Shown piece by piece: positions 17,883 through 26,217 of a stretch of 64,000 nucleotides of DNA (positions are counted from its first letter, which is position 1; each line of letters opens with the position of its first letter). The notes below the pieces were generated by a model. The model was not told where the DNA came from. It did not search any database and worked only from the letters and a program-made list of their open reading frames with translations. Both the position numbers and the translations under genes were made by a program. Source of the DNA: Paenilisteria newyorkensis (GTDB taxonomy: Bacteria; Bacillota; Bacilli; Lactobacillales; Listeriaceae); assembly GCF_000766145.1 (NCBI RefSeq), contig NZ_JNFB01000024.1, forward strand, positions 216,315-280,314, written 5' to 3'.

Positions 17883-18281
17883 TTGGAAGAATTAATCCGA
17901 TTTTTGACAGAAGATCATTATTTGAAAAGCGCTTATACAAAGGTGATGGAGTGGAAACAAGGCGATGTCGTTTATTGCAACGGCTGGGATAAAGACTGCG
18001 TTGGTTGCATCACGCAAGGACAGGCTGTTATGCGTTTGTGCTATGAAGGCGGGGAGCAGACGGTGACTTTTTTAGAGCAATATGATTTATTAGGCGTCGA
18101 GAATTTAACAGAAGAAGTGACAGAAATAAGTGGTGGGGCTTATGAGGTTATCGCGTTAACGGATGTCACAACATTTACTGCAAAACGAGACTACTACTTA
18201 GATCACATGTACGCCAATCCGAAATATTTTCACTGTGTTTTATCGCAATTAGCGAAGAAAAGTCTGGCACCACTAGTGTGA
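17883..18281 (+). CDS. Crp/Fnr-like protein lacking the DNA-binding domain
   Basis: 132 residues, TTG start at 17883 after gaggtg. The sequence fits the N-terminal beta-roll of PrfA/Crp proteins: MEWKQGDVVYCNGW, ITQGQAVMRL, EQTVTFLEQYDLLGVENL, then a helix (RDYYLDHMYANPKYFHCVLSQL) like the dimer helix. It stops there, without the C-terminal winged helix that the homologues at 60182 and 61098 have. Nothing downstream (to 18459) restores an HTH. It may be a truncated remnant or a sensor-only protein that forms dimers with full-length regulators. It is 16 bp behind the epimerase, so it is probably transcribed with the polysaccharide genes. Four cysteines (C32, C40, C43, C53 region) are notable. 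Confidence 0.7.
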   Translation: MEELIRFLTEDHYLKSAYTKVMEWKQGDVVYCNGWDKDCVGCITQGQAVMRLCYEGGEQTVTFLEQYDLLGVENLTEEVTEISGGAYEVIALTDVTTFTAKRDYYLDHMYANPKYFHCVLSQLAKKSLAPLV

Positions 18282-18300
18282 TACGTGCATTATTTCACGA

Positions 18301-18332
18301 CCAATTAATGCGTATTTACATGCATAAATTGG
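18301..18332. promoter_or_regulatory. Inverted repeat upstream of secreted protein gene
   Basis: Arms ccaattaatgc (18301-18311) and gcataaattgg (18322-18332) match at 10 of 11 pairs with a 10-base centre. It overlaps a possible promoter (TTTACA at 18315, TATAAA at 18339, 18-base spacer). It could be an operator for the 18460 gene; no regulator can be assigned. Confidence 0.4.
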
Positions 18333-18459
18333 CGGGATTATAAATCAGGGATAGTATAGACTTCTATTTGGGTCTGAAAAACGTTTAAGAATTTTATATC
18401 GATTACCTCACATGGGGAGATTTGATTAAAATATAAATTATAATTCAAAGGAGATAAAG

Positions 18460-21204
18460 ATGAATCAATCGAAAAACGTAATTTTGAAAAAAGCTGTTGC
18501 CATGAGTGCAGTAGCAATGATGACTTTGCCAACGATTGCAAACGCAGAAGAGGTAGTAACAGCTCCTGAGGTGAAAATACAGAGTAAACAAGCACAAGTT
18601 ATTGAACCAAGTAAAAAGCAAGACAGCAATGAGCAAGTGAACGAAAAACAGGCTGTGACACCATACATCAGTGGTGGGACAGGATTTTCTAATAAATTTG
18701 AGGCTTTACAGAATGATAACGGAGTTGTGAATGTTAGAACAGCATCAAACGCGCTAATTGCTTTCGGTATTGGCGTTCAAACAAAGACAACGATTAAAAT
18801 CGATCCAGAAATTGCACTGCCATTCTTTTCAACACCTAACTGGAAAGATTATATTTCAGGAACAGTAGACCGTTTGAGTATAGCCAGCATCGGAAATAGC
18901 CAGATTACTATGAAAAAGCTATTTGAGAAGAAAACTGGTCTGATCTCAGGCTATGACGAAGCGTTCTACGATGAGAAAAAGCAAGAATTAGTTATTTTAA
19001 CACCAAAATATGTGGCAGCCGCAACCCAATACCAAAATGTAAACATGTATATCGACCTTGGAAAGTGGAGTAAGGATACAGGCCGTATTGTAGAAAATAG
19101 AGCCAATTATAAATTTAATATGGTTAGTAAACCAAATGATTTAGCAGCAAATTGGTCGTGGGGCGATGCAAATTCGATTTTGTTCGGCATACCTGAAAAC
19201 AGCTGGGTAGAAAATCATGTTGATCCAACGACACTAGAAACATCAGATAATCATAAATTCAAAGGCAGCGCAACACAAAAAATGGCTAACCGTCATGACG
19301 CGTACTTCTCTATTTCGCTTACAGTAAATGGTATGGATTACAAAAATGATGTACAGATCAATGGAGATGGAACATGGGAATACGATTTTGGAAGCTATTT
19401 AAAAGATGGCGATGTTGTTGGTGCTACTGTAATCGCGAATGAAAAAGAAGCTCATGAAAACGCGATTATAGATATTAACAAATCCAAAGAGACCAAATAT
19501 ACGGTCGGTGAAGATAGCACATCATGGGAAGATTGGAACATAGTAGAACCAACAATTTCCGATGCTTACGATGGAGAAACAATGATTACAGGCATCATCC
19601 CGGAGCAAAACTATCAAAATGGTCGAACGTACAGCTTGGTCGTGAAAGTAAATGATAAAGAAGTTTACACGCAAGATGACATCGAAAAAGGAGTATACAA
19701 TGCCCCAATTTTCGGTGCAAATCTAGTAAAAAACGATAAAGTCGAAGCCTGCATCATCGGTCATGAAGCAAACAAAGAAGACAAAACCAGCCAAATTGCC
19801 TCAACTATCGTCAAAGACAATAAAGACGAACAAGCAGATTGGGATAAATGGGAAGTGAAATCGGCGATTCTAAATGATGTAACATCCGGCGCTCGTATTA
19901 TTTCCGGTCTTGTACCAGCTCAAAACAAATTCAACGGCAGAAACTACGAAGTCAAAGTAACAGTCAACGGCGAACAAGTTGGAACAAAAGCATTCTCATT
20001 TGACGGCGGAGAATACAATATTGCGTTGAATAAAGACTTAGATTACAAAGACGAAGTAAAAGCCATCGTCATTGGCCACGAAGCAAATGAAGAAGACAAA
20101 TCCAGCGAAGAAACAACAAAAATCGTAGCCGATAAAACAGGATGGGAAGATTGGAAAGTCGAAAATCCAACCATTTCCAAATTGACTGAAGGTGATAAAA
20201 AAGTAACAGGCCAAGTTCCAGCACAAGATGAAGAGTTTGGACGTACCTACACGATAGACCTGTATATCAATGACGAAAAAACTGCTACAAAAGAAGCCAA
20301 ATCAAAAAGCGATTTTGAATTCACACTAACAACACCACTTGAAAAAACCGACAAAGTATCTGTTGAAATCACAGGCCACCAAAAAAATTACGACAACAAA
20401 ATGAGCGAGCCCATCACAGCAAACGTAGAAGCCATTGTTACAGCACTAACCGGCAATGACTACAATTTTGACGCGCACGATGAATATATCACTGGTGCGC
20501 ATTCTCGCGACATCAAGAAAGTCAAAATTTTTGTCAACGGTCACGATTACCAAACAGCTGCAACAAACAATGACGGTGAAGGGAGCTATAAAATCTATGC
20601 CCGCCAATACATCACAAAAATCACTGATAAAATTGTCATTAAAGGCTTGAATGCAGATGGGCAAGTAATCAAAGAAACACCTGTAAACATTGTAAAAACG
20701 CCAACAACTCTAGAAGCAAACCCATTCGTAGTCAAACAAGATGAGTTAATTTCCGGAACAGCAAGTGATGACGTCAAGAAATTAAAACTCGAAGTCAACG
20801 GTAAAATCGTCAACCAAGTAACACCAAAAGACGGCCAATTTGAGATTTATACGAACGGTTACGTGAAAGCAATGACCGATAAAGTAAAAGTAATTGCCTA
20901 CAATGACGAAGATGTACTTCTGAAAGAGGCCACAATCACGCTAGACGATGCTTCAAAAAACTCAGCATTAACGCATAATCCATATAAATTAGGCGATGAT
21001 TTACTAACAGGAAATGTTTCTGAGGACATTGATAAAATCAAGCTAATCGTTGACGGCGAGACACTAAATAATGTTTATACAACCAATGGCGAATTTTCAA
21101 TGTATGCTTTAGGTTTTGTAAATGCAAATAGCAAAAAAGTTGAATTAGTTGGCTACTCAAAAGCCGGTTTTGAACTAAAACGTACCACAGTAGAAGTTCA
21201 ATAA
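18460..21204 (+). CDS. Large modular secreted protein with W-x-D-W repeats and Ig-like modules
   Basis: 914 residues, ribosome site caaaggaga. A signal peptide (residues 1-29, ending NAEE) leads to a unique N-terminal domain of about 300 residues. Three repeats of about 103 residues follow (starting near residues 354, 458 and 560), each opening with W-x-D/K-W and carrying G-x-P-x-Q and IGHE/ITGH signatures. Three Ig-like modules (from about 660, 750 and 836) make the C-terminus, matching those in the 2-634 and 21918-24134 genes. There is no sortase motif or anchor. Domains of this type are thought to act in adhesion or as secreted effectors in listeriae (family knowledge, loosely); the function of the N-terminal domain is unknown. 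The second half is A/C-rich, unlike the first. Confidence 0.85.
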   Translation: MNQSKNVILKKAVAMSAVAMMTLPTIANAEEVVTAPEVKIQSKQAQVIEPSKKQDSNEQVNEKQAVTPYISGGTGFSNKFEALQNDNGVVNVRTASNALIAFGIGVQTKTTIKIDPEIALPFFSTPNWKDYISGTVDRLSIASIGNSQITMKKLFEKKTGLISGYDEAFYDEKKQELVILTPKYVAAATQYQNVNMYIDLGKWSKDTGRIVENRANYKFNMVSKPNDLAANWSWGDANSILFGIPENSWVENHVDPTTLETSDNHKFKGSATQKMANRHDAYFSISLTVNGMDYKNDVQINGDGTWEYDFGSYLKDGDVVGATVIANEKEAHENAIIDINKSKETKYTVGEDSTSWEDWNIVEPTISDAYDGETMITGIIPEQNYQNGRTYSLVVKVNDKEVYTQDDIEKGVYNAPIFGANLVKNDKVEACIIGHEANKEDKTSQIASTIVKDNKDEQADWDKWEVKSAILNDVTSGARIISGLVPAQNKFNGRNYEVKVTVNGEQVGTKAFSFDGGEYNIALNKDLDYKDEVKAIVIGHEANEEDKSSEETTKIVADKTGWEDWKVENPTISKLTEGDKKVTGQVPAQDEEFGRTYTIDLYINDEKTATKEAKSKSDFEFTLTTPLEKTDKVSVEITGHQKNYDNKMSEPITANVEAIVTALTGNDYNFDAHDEYITGAHSRDIKKVKIFVNGHDYQTAATNNDGEGSYKIYARQYITKITDKIVIKGLNADGQVIKETPVNIVKTPTTLEANPFVVKQDELISGTASDDVKKLKLEVNGKIVNQVTPKDGQFEIYTNGYVKAMTDKVKVIAYNDEDVLLKEATITLDDASKNSALTHNPYKLGDDLLTGNVSEDIDKIKLIVDGETLNNVYTTNGEFSMYALGFVNANSKKVELVGYSKAGFELKRTTVEVQ

Positions 21205-21211
21205 AATAGAT

Positions 21212-21249
21212 AAAGCCGTCCGCCAAGTCATGTTTTAGGTGGGCGGTTT
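21212..21249 (+). terminator. Hairpin, weak terminator or attenuator
   Basis: Arms at 21212-21224 and 21238-21249 form about 12 pairs with one bulge, but only three T end the second arm and the next gene's ribosome site (gagaggag) follows at once. It may reduce rather than stop read-through to the lipoprotein gene. Confidence 0.5.
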
Positions 21250-21267
21250 CTGGAGAGGAGTATAACA

Positions 21268-21810
21268 ATGAAAAAAATAATCGTAACCCTATCGATATTA
21301 GCAACAACACTAAGCTTAGCAGGTTGCAGCACAGGGGAAGAAGCCGAAACAACAAGTTCCAGCAATGATACAAGTAAACAAGTCCAAAAAGTAGACGAAA
21401 ACAATAAACAAACCTCAAAATCAGAACTCAACAAAGAAAAAATCATGGGAGGTATCGCGATTACTCCCCAATCTTTCCGAGCAATACAAGACGATAGCAT
21501 CAACACAAATACAGACCAACTCGTCAAAGTAACGGTGAACGTGAAAAACAACAGCAAACAAGAGACGGGAATCAGTTCTGCTCCATTTTTTCTGAAAAAT
21601 AAAGGCGGGAAAGAGCTTCAGTTTTATGGAGAACTAAACGAATTTGGCACTATAATCGCACCAGGAAAGTCAGTCAAAGGCGAAATCTATTATATCGCGG
21701 ATAAAGCAGCAACAAGCTATGAACTAATCTACAATCCAAGTGCGGTAACGAATGAAAAGAACGTAAAACAGCATAAACTAATTTGGAAGTTAGAGGGGCT
21801 AACCAAATAA
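21268..21810 (+). CDS. Lipoprotein with DUF4352-like domain
   Basis: 180 residues. MKKIIVTLSILATTLSLAGC is a lipoprotein signal with lipobox LAGC (lipidated Cys at residue 20). A Ser/Thr/Lys/Asn-rich linker precedes a beta domain (VKVTVNVKNNSK, IAPGKSVKGEIYY, YELIYNP) like DUF4352 proteins, which resemble small Ig-like lipoproteins. It probably sits on the outer face of the membrane. It follows the modular protein by 63 bp behind a hairpin. Function unknown. Confidence 0.8.
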   Translation: MKKIIVTLSILATTLSLAGCSTGEEAETTSSSNDTSKQVQKVDENNKQTSKSELNKEKIMGGIAITPQSFRAIQDDSINTNTDQLVKVTVNVKNNSKQETGISSAPFFLKNKGGKELQFYGELNEFGTIIAPGKSVKGEIYYIADKAATSYELIYNPSAVTNEKNVKQHKLIWKLEGLTK

Positions 21811-21917
21811 AAGCGATTTTGTAGATATTTAATCAGTCAATCAATGAAATCTTTTTAGGGGGTGATGGAGAAATTAAAACTGAGGTAGTATAAAAAATAG
21901 AATTAAAGGAGCGAGTC

Positions 21918-24134
21918 ATGAATTTAAAAGTAAACAAGACAGTGAAAATATTAGCAGGATTAAGTGTGGTGCTATCTAGTTCTCTAAGCTCACTTAATGT
22001 TTTAGCTGCAACAACCGAGTCACCAACTATTCAGCCCAATTATGAGAAAGAATTGGAAAAGCTAGAGGGAATGGCGAAAACATCGCAAGAAAAACAAATA
22101 TTAGAATCAATTAAGAAAATATCGGAGAAGAAACTAGAACAAAATACGAAACAAGCATACGCAAAAGGCTATGACAAATCTATTACTAGTATCTCTACTA
22201 TTGCAAAACCTGAAAATAAAAAAACAGAATTTACGTTACGCTTTGATAAGAAACCTAATGCAAAAAATGCCTATGAAGGTGAAGCGTCAGGAAAAATAAA
22301 TATCCCAATTAGCGGTAGACTAAACGGCAGTAATTGGCTTATTCCAAATGGGCCAGAGTTTATAGAAGACTATGAAAACGGAAATATCGGGCTTCGAGTG
22401 AATTTCACCCTACCAGAAGGAACTGATGCAAAGTCGATTGTCAGAACTATTGACTGGGAAAAATCAAATGCGGATACAGAGGGTTACTACAATATTAAGT
22501 GGTTGGGAATTCCTTTGCCTATAAAATGTAAAGTTGGTACTGTATGGGACAGGAAGACGATACAGTACGGTAAAAAAGCAAATGAATTTTCTATGGCATT
22601 AAGATCTATTAGAAAATCCGAAGTTAGTACTCAAGAGTGGGAAAAGTATGATCCCGGTTCTACGTATTTTGCTCTAACAGCTGCGGGTTTGCTTCATTCT
22701 GGGACTGGTGAGGGTGAAATGTGGGGGAAACTACATCTGGATTTTTCTAAATATGAAGGGAATACAGATGATTTATCAACAAACAAGGAGATTACTTCCG
22801 GTAAACTTGCTCCAGCAAAAGATGGCACATTTAAAATTAAGGCGCATTTCATTGATCGTTCAGCCCTTATAGCTGGCGCAGAAGGTAAGAAAAATCTTAG
22901 CCAAGCAATTATTAAGCCAGGTATGGAGTATATCAACCCTTACGACAGCAAGGCTATTGAAAGTTGGGATAGTTATATCTCTTTATGGGACCGAAATGAG
23001 AAATATAATATTGCATCCAATAATGAACCAGAAATCCCTGGAATAAACTCAACGCTTCCTGGAGCATCCATTTTTGAAAGAGATATTGTAGTAAATAAAG
23101 AAGAAGATTTCAATACTTTTGAAAAAAATAGATTTGTGCGTGTTATTAATTATCTTGACAAGACAGATGTAACGAATGGATCTATTGGGAATATTGATAG
23201 AGTTGAAGTAAGTAGCTTACCTACAAGAGTCCCAGATAATGTAGAAACACCAGTAAAATATACTGGGAAAGTAAGCTATAGTAATGGTGAAACAAGAGAA
23301 TTGTTGCCAGGAACGCTTAATGTAACAAATAAATCTCAGCCAAATATCGAGACTAAATTGACGGCTAATGACTATACAATTGGAGAACAGTATATTACAG
23401 GTAGTCATTCTGAAGATATAGCTAAAATCAAAGTATTTGTTAATGGAGTAGACCGTATGACCACCGCGGGGAACAATAACGGAAAAGGTCAATATAAAAT
23501 ATATGCGTACGATTATATCAAAAATGTATCTGATAATGTGGTAGTCAAGGGTCTTGATGCTAGTGGCAATGTAATAAAAGAAACTCCAGTTAATGTCAAA
23601 AAAGGGCAAGATGTAGAAACATACCTAACAGCAAACAACTACAAAATCGCACCAAATAGTCAATATGTAACTGGTACACATTCAACAGATGTCGATAAGA
23701 TCAAGTTATTCGTTAATGGCTCAGATCGTATGACAACCGCTGCTAATAATGGTGGTGCGCAAGGGACATATCGCATTTACGCTTATGATTTTATCAAGAG
23801 TACATCAGATAATGTCGTAGTAAAAGCGCTAAATAAAAGTGGACAAGTCATCAAAGAAACAAAAGTCAATATTACGCAAGACACAGGTTCCATTACAGCA
23901 AGCAACTTCAAAATTAGTACAGACGAGCTAATTAACGGAACATTTACAGGCAATATCGCCGTTGTGAAACTTTATGTTGACGGTGTTGCGAGAAATCAAG
24001 TAAGACCAACTGGTTCAAACTATTCTCTTTACGCAGCAGGTTACGTAACTTCTGCAAGCCAAAATGTAGTTGTTACAGGCTTCGATGCAAACGGAATACA
24101 AGTAGCATCACAAAAAGTTAACGTATCTAACTAA
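21918..24134 (+). CDS. Secreted protein with unknown N-terminal domain and three Ig-like modules
   Basis: 738 residues, ribosome site aaaggagcg. The signal peptide ends near VLAA (residue 31). Residues about 40-470 form a region I do not recognise: a Lys/Glu-rich helical start, then a beta-rich part with GRLNGSNWLIPNGPEF and MWGKLHLDFSKYEG. Three Ig-like modules follow (from about 476, 566 and 655), each with FVNG-x-D-R or a related form, and YKIYAYDYI-like ends; they are paralogous to those in the 18460 gene. No anchor signal. It shares a locus and module type with the 18460 product, which suggests related roles on different N-terminal heads. Confidence 0.85.
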   Translation: MNLKVNKTVKILAGLSVVLSSSLSSLNVLAATTESPTIQPNYEKELEKLEGMAKTSQEKQILESIKKISEKKLEQNTKQAYAKGYDKSITSISTIAKPENKKTEFTLRFDKKPNAKNAYEGEASGKINIPISGRLNGSNWLIPNGPEFIEDYENGNIGLRVNFTLPEGTDAKSIVRTIDWEKSNADTEGYYNIKWLGIPLPIKCKVGTVWDRKTIQYGKKANEFSMALRSIRKSEVSTQEWEKYDPGSTYFALTAAGLLHSGTGEGEMWGKLHLDFSKYEGNTDDLSTNKEITSGKLAPAKDGTFKIKAHFIDRSALIAGAEGKKNLSQAIIKPGMEYINPYDSKAIESWDSYISLWDRNEKYNIASNNEPEIPGINSTLPGASIFERDIVVNKEEDFNTFEKNRFVRVINYLDKTDVTNGSIGNIDRVEVSSLPTRVPDNVETPVKYTGKVSYSNGETRELLPGTLNVTNKSQPNIETKLTANDYTIGEQYITGSHSEDIAKIKVFVNGVDRMTTAGNNNGKGQYKIYAYDYIKNVSDNVVVKGLDASGNVIKETPVNVKKGQDVETYLTANNYKIAPNSQYVTGTHSTDVDKIKLFVNGSDRMTTAANNGGAQGTYRIYAYDFIKSTSDNVVVKALNKSGQVIKETKVNITQDTGSITASNFKISTDELINGTFTGNIAVVKLYVDGVARNQVRPTGSNYSLYAAGYVTSASQNVVVTGFDANGIQVASQKVNVSN

Positions 24135-24153
24135 AGGTATCTATCAAATCAAC

Positions 24154-24197
24154 AAAAAGGAGTAAGAAATCACATTTCAGATTTCTTACTCCTTTTT
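24154..24197. terminator. Bidirectional terminator
   Basis: An 18-bp perfect inverted repeat (24154-24171 with 24180-24197) has A and T runs built into its arms, so it can stop transcription from both sides. It separates the modular protein gene from the convergent ATPase gene. Confidence 0.9.
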
Positions 24198-24208
24198 CTC
24201 ATGTAAGC

Positions 24209-25321
24209 TCAGTCACGACCATCTTCCACAATCGAAAGTTCATTATCTACATCGAAGAAATGCGATTTAGACATTTCAAACGCGTATTTGATTTTCTCAA
24301 ACGGTTCGTGGTTTGAGCGTGAATCAACGCGCGCCACAAATTCGTGTGTTCCAACTTTAGAATGAAGCATAAATTCGGCACCAGTCAACTCGGCAACGAT
24401 AATTTCTGCGTCAAAAGTTGAGCCTGGGCTAGCTTCGATTACAAGTGGCTCATCATGAATATCTTCCGGACGAATACCGAATACGACAGGCTTGCCTTCA
24501 TATCCTTTATCTTGCAATACTTTCAATTTACCTTCAGGGACTTCAATCGTGAAATCATCACCGACAAATTGTGTACCGCTTAGTTTACCTTTAAAGAAGT
24601 TCATCGCTGGGCTTCCGATGAAACCGGCAACGAACATGTTTACTGGGTGATCGTATACTTCTTTTGGTGAACCGACTTGTTGGATAACGCCGTCTTTCAT
24701 AATAACGATACGCGTCGCCATTGTCATCGCTTCGGTTTGGTCATGGGTTACGTAAATCATCGTTGTGTTTAATTGTAAATGCAGTTTCGTGATTTCGGCA
24801 CGCATTTGTACACGTAGTTTCGCATCGAGATTCGACAACGGCTCATCCATTAGGAAGACTTTTGCGTCACGAACGATAGCACGGCCCAAAGCTACACGTT
24901 GGCGTTGTCCACCAGATAGTGCGCTTGGTTTACGTTTTAAGTACTCAGTTAAGCCTAAGATATTGGCAGCGTGCTCTACGCGTTTCTTGATTTCGTCTTT
25001 TGGCATTTTGCGGAGTTTTAGACCGAATGCCATGTTATCGTATACAGTCATATGTGGATATAGTGCGTAGTTTTGGAAAACCATCGCGATATCGCGGTCT
25101 TTCGGCGCGACATTGTTCATCACTTTGCCATCAATGCTTAGTTCGCCTTTCGAGATTTCTTCCAAACCTGCGATCATGCGAAGTGTCGTCGATTTACCGC
25201 AACCAGATGGTCCAACGAAGACGATGAATTCTTTGTCCGCGATCTCCAAGTTGAAATCCTCAACCGCTGTTACTTTGTTATCATATATTTTATAAATGTG
25301 CTCGAGTGATAGTTGTGCCAT
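24209..25321 (-). CDS. msmX: Multi-sugar ABC importer ATPase (MsmX/UgpC/MalK type)
   Basis: 370 residues. Walker A GPSGCGKST (near residue 37), Q-loop VFQNYALYPHM, signature LSGGQRQR, Walker B VFLMDEPLSNLDA and H-loop YVTHDQTEAMT are all intact. A C-terminal OB-type regulatory domain (VFGIRPEDIHDE) marks the CUT1 importer class. MsmX-type ATPases serve several sugar importers that lack their own ATPase. The 11-gene run at 26218-45473 has four permeases and no ATPase, so this protein is the natural partner (inference). Start fixed by gggggag upstream. A cre-like site lies in its promoter region. Confidence 0.93.
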   Translation of the reverse strand: MAQLSLEHIYKIYDNKVTAVEDFNLEIADKEFIVFVGPSGCGKSTTLRMIAGLEEISKGELSIDGKVMNNVAPKDRDIAMVFQNYALYPHMTVYDNMAFGLKLRKMPKDEIKKRVEHAANILGLTEYLKRKPSALSGGQRQRVALGRAIVRDAKVFLMDEPLSNLDAKLRVQMRAEITKLHLQLNTTMIYVTHDQTEAMTMATRIVIMKDGVIQQVGSPKEVYDHPVNMFVAGFIGSPAMNFFKGKLSGTQFVGDDFTIEVPEGKLKVLQDKGYEGKPVVFGIRPEDIHDEPLVIEASPGSTFDAEIIVAELTGAEFMLHSKVGTHEFVARVDSRSNHEPFEKIKYAFEMSKSHFFDVDNELSIVEDGRD

Positions 25322-25362
25322 GTTTATTTACTCCCCCATCAAATTGTTTTAGCTTTGAGTTC

Positions 25363-25384
25363 ATTATATATGAAAACGCTTTAT
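25363..25384 (-). promoter_or_regulatory. Promoter -10 and cre-like site of the ATPase gene
   Basis: On the minus strand TATAAT lies at 25368-25363. The overlapping plus-strand sequence atgaaaacgctttat (25370-25384) differs from the CcpA consensus at one fixed position. No good -35 hexamer is visible. Carbon-catabolite control is plausible. Confidence 0.4.
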
Positions 25385-25439
25385 GGAGATATGTCAGGTT
25401 GCACAAAGAATGAAAAAATTTGTTGGGCAGGTTGCATAA

Positions 25440-25844
25440 TTAATCTGCGAGGAGACGTTTCAGTTCTTCGTATTGCCAAAATGGTTCTGTCGGGATTGCT
25501 TTTGCGGCGTAATTGGCAGCGTGGATGGCATGTGTCGGGACGTGGGCGGTAGCAGCTGCATGACCTGTGGCTCGGGCGATGTGGCAGGAAATTCTATCAG
25601 CTATGACGTCACGGGCTGCGGCATGGGCTGCAAATGCGGCGTCGCGCGCGTGACCAACCGTTATTTCGCCGCGAATCCAAGCGCGACTAGCTTCTATCGC
25701 AAGTCGTGGACGCTTCTCATTTGGATGTCGGTCCTCGAAATATGGCAGGACATGCTCGGCGCAGTTGGCGGCCCAAGTAGCTAATGTACGATGATCAGCT
25801 GTTTTTGCTAGGTTCGTGATTTGTTGCTTCCAATTCGTTTCCAT
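25440..25844 (-). CDS. Putative immunity protein (Imm5-like, Ala/His-rich helical)
   Basis: 134 residues from the ATG at 25844, with agaggag on the minus strand as ribosome site. Almost all helix, with paired motifs CAEHVLPYFE, RPRLAIEASRAWIRGEI, AAFAAHAAARD and ATAHVPTHAIHAANYA. This arrangement matches proteins annotated as putative immunity proteins of the Imm5-like class, predicted from toxin-immunity gene pairs. No polymorphic toxin gene is next to it, so here it is an orphan. It is 118 bp upstream of the ATPase gene on the same strand. Whether it protects against a toxin or has another role is unknown. Confidence 0.65.
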   Translation of the reverse strand: METNWKQQITNLAKTADHRTLATWAANCAEHVLPYFEDRHPNEKRPRLAIEASRAWIRGEITVGHARDAAFAAHAAARDVIADRISCHIARATGHAAATAHVPTHAIHAANYAAKAIPTEPFWQYEELKRLLAD

Positions 25845-25953
25845 TTATACGACTCCTCTTTTGAATAGGACGTGTTTCGTTGCTTCTTATAGTAGTTTAT
25901 AGGATGGATAAAGGCAAGGATGTATGGAAAATAAATTTATCTGAAAATAAGGC

Positions 25954-25982
25954 TTGTAAAATATTAGGGTAACGCTTATAAT
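25954..25982 (+). promoter_or_regulatory. Promoter of the beta-glucan locus
   Basis: TTGTAA (25954-25959), a 17-base spacer and TATAAT (25977-25982) make a good sigma-A promoter. Transcription would start near 25989, giving a leader of about 230 bases before the GH94 gene. Confidence 0.7.
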
Positions 25983-25995
25983 AAAAATAGTTAGA

Positions 25996-26005
25996 GAAAC
26001 GTTTC
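25996..26005. promoter_or_regulatory. GAAACGTTTC palindrome, LacI-type operator candidate
   Basis: A perfect 10-bp palindrome just downstream of the predicted start of transcription, where a repressor would block it. Close copies lie at 26172-26181 (GAAACGATTC) and 29594-29603 (AAAACGTTTC, directly before the binding-protein gene). The CG-centred shape is typical of LacI-family operators. No LacI gene is in the window. Confidence 0.5.
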
Positions 26006-26044
26006 GATAAAATGTTTCATAATTTGGAGAAAAGGAGTGAAGCG

Positions 26045-26083
26045 TTGAGTTATATTATTTGTGCGAGCAAATGCTGGTTTTAG
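26045..26083 (+). other. Possible 12-codon leader peptide
   Basis: A strong ribosome site (aaaggagtg, 26031-26039) is followed at the right distance by TTG, eleven more codons and TAG (SYIICASKCWF after the start). It lies inside the leader of the beta-glucan operon. It may be translated for regulation or may be chance. Confidence 0.3.
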
Positions 26084-26141
26084 GTCTCTATTAGGCGTTT
26101 TAGTATAGTTGTCGACAAGACGGCTAATTATTTTTCATTTA

Positions 26142-26156
26142 ATGAAAACGCTATCT
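26142..26156 (+). promoter_or_regulatory. cre site (CcpA)
   Basis: ATGAAAACGCTATCT fits the consensus WTGNAANCGNWNNCW at every position. It sits in the leader, downstream of the promoter, where CcpA would act as a roadblock when a preferred sugar is present. Confidence 0.65.
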
Positions 26157-26217
26157 TTAGGCGTGTTTGGTGAAACGATTCTGTATATAAACTTGGGAAG
26201 TCGAGGGAACTGTAACG

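Noticed and set aside
18439..18444. TATAAT before the 18460 gene
   Set aside because: It is only a few bases before the ribosome site, too close for a promoter of a normal leader.
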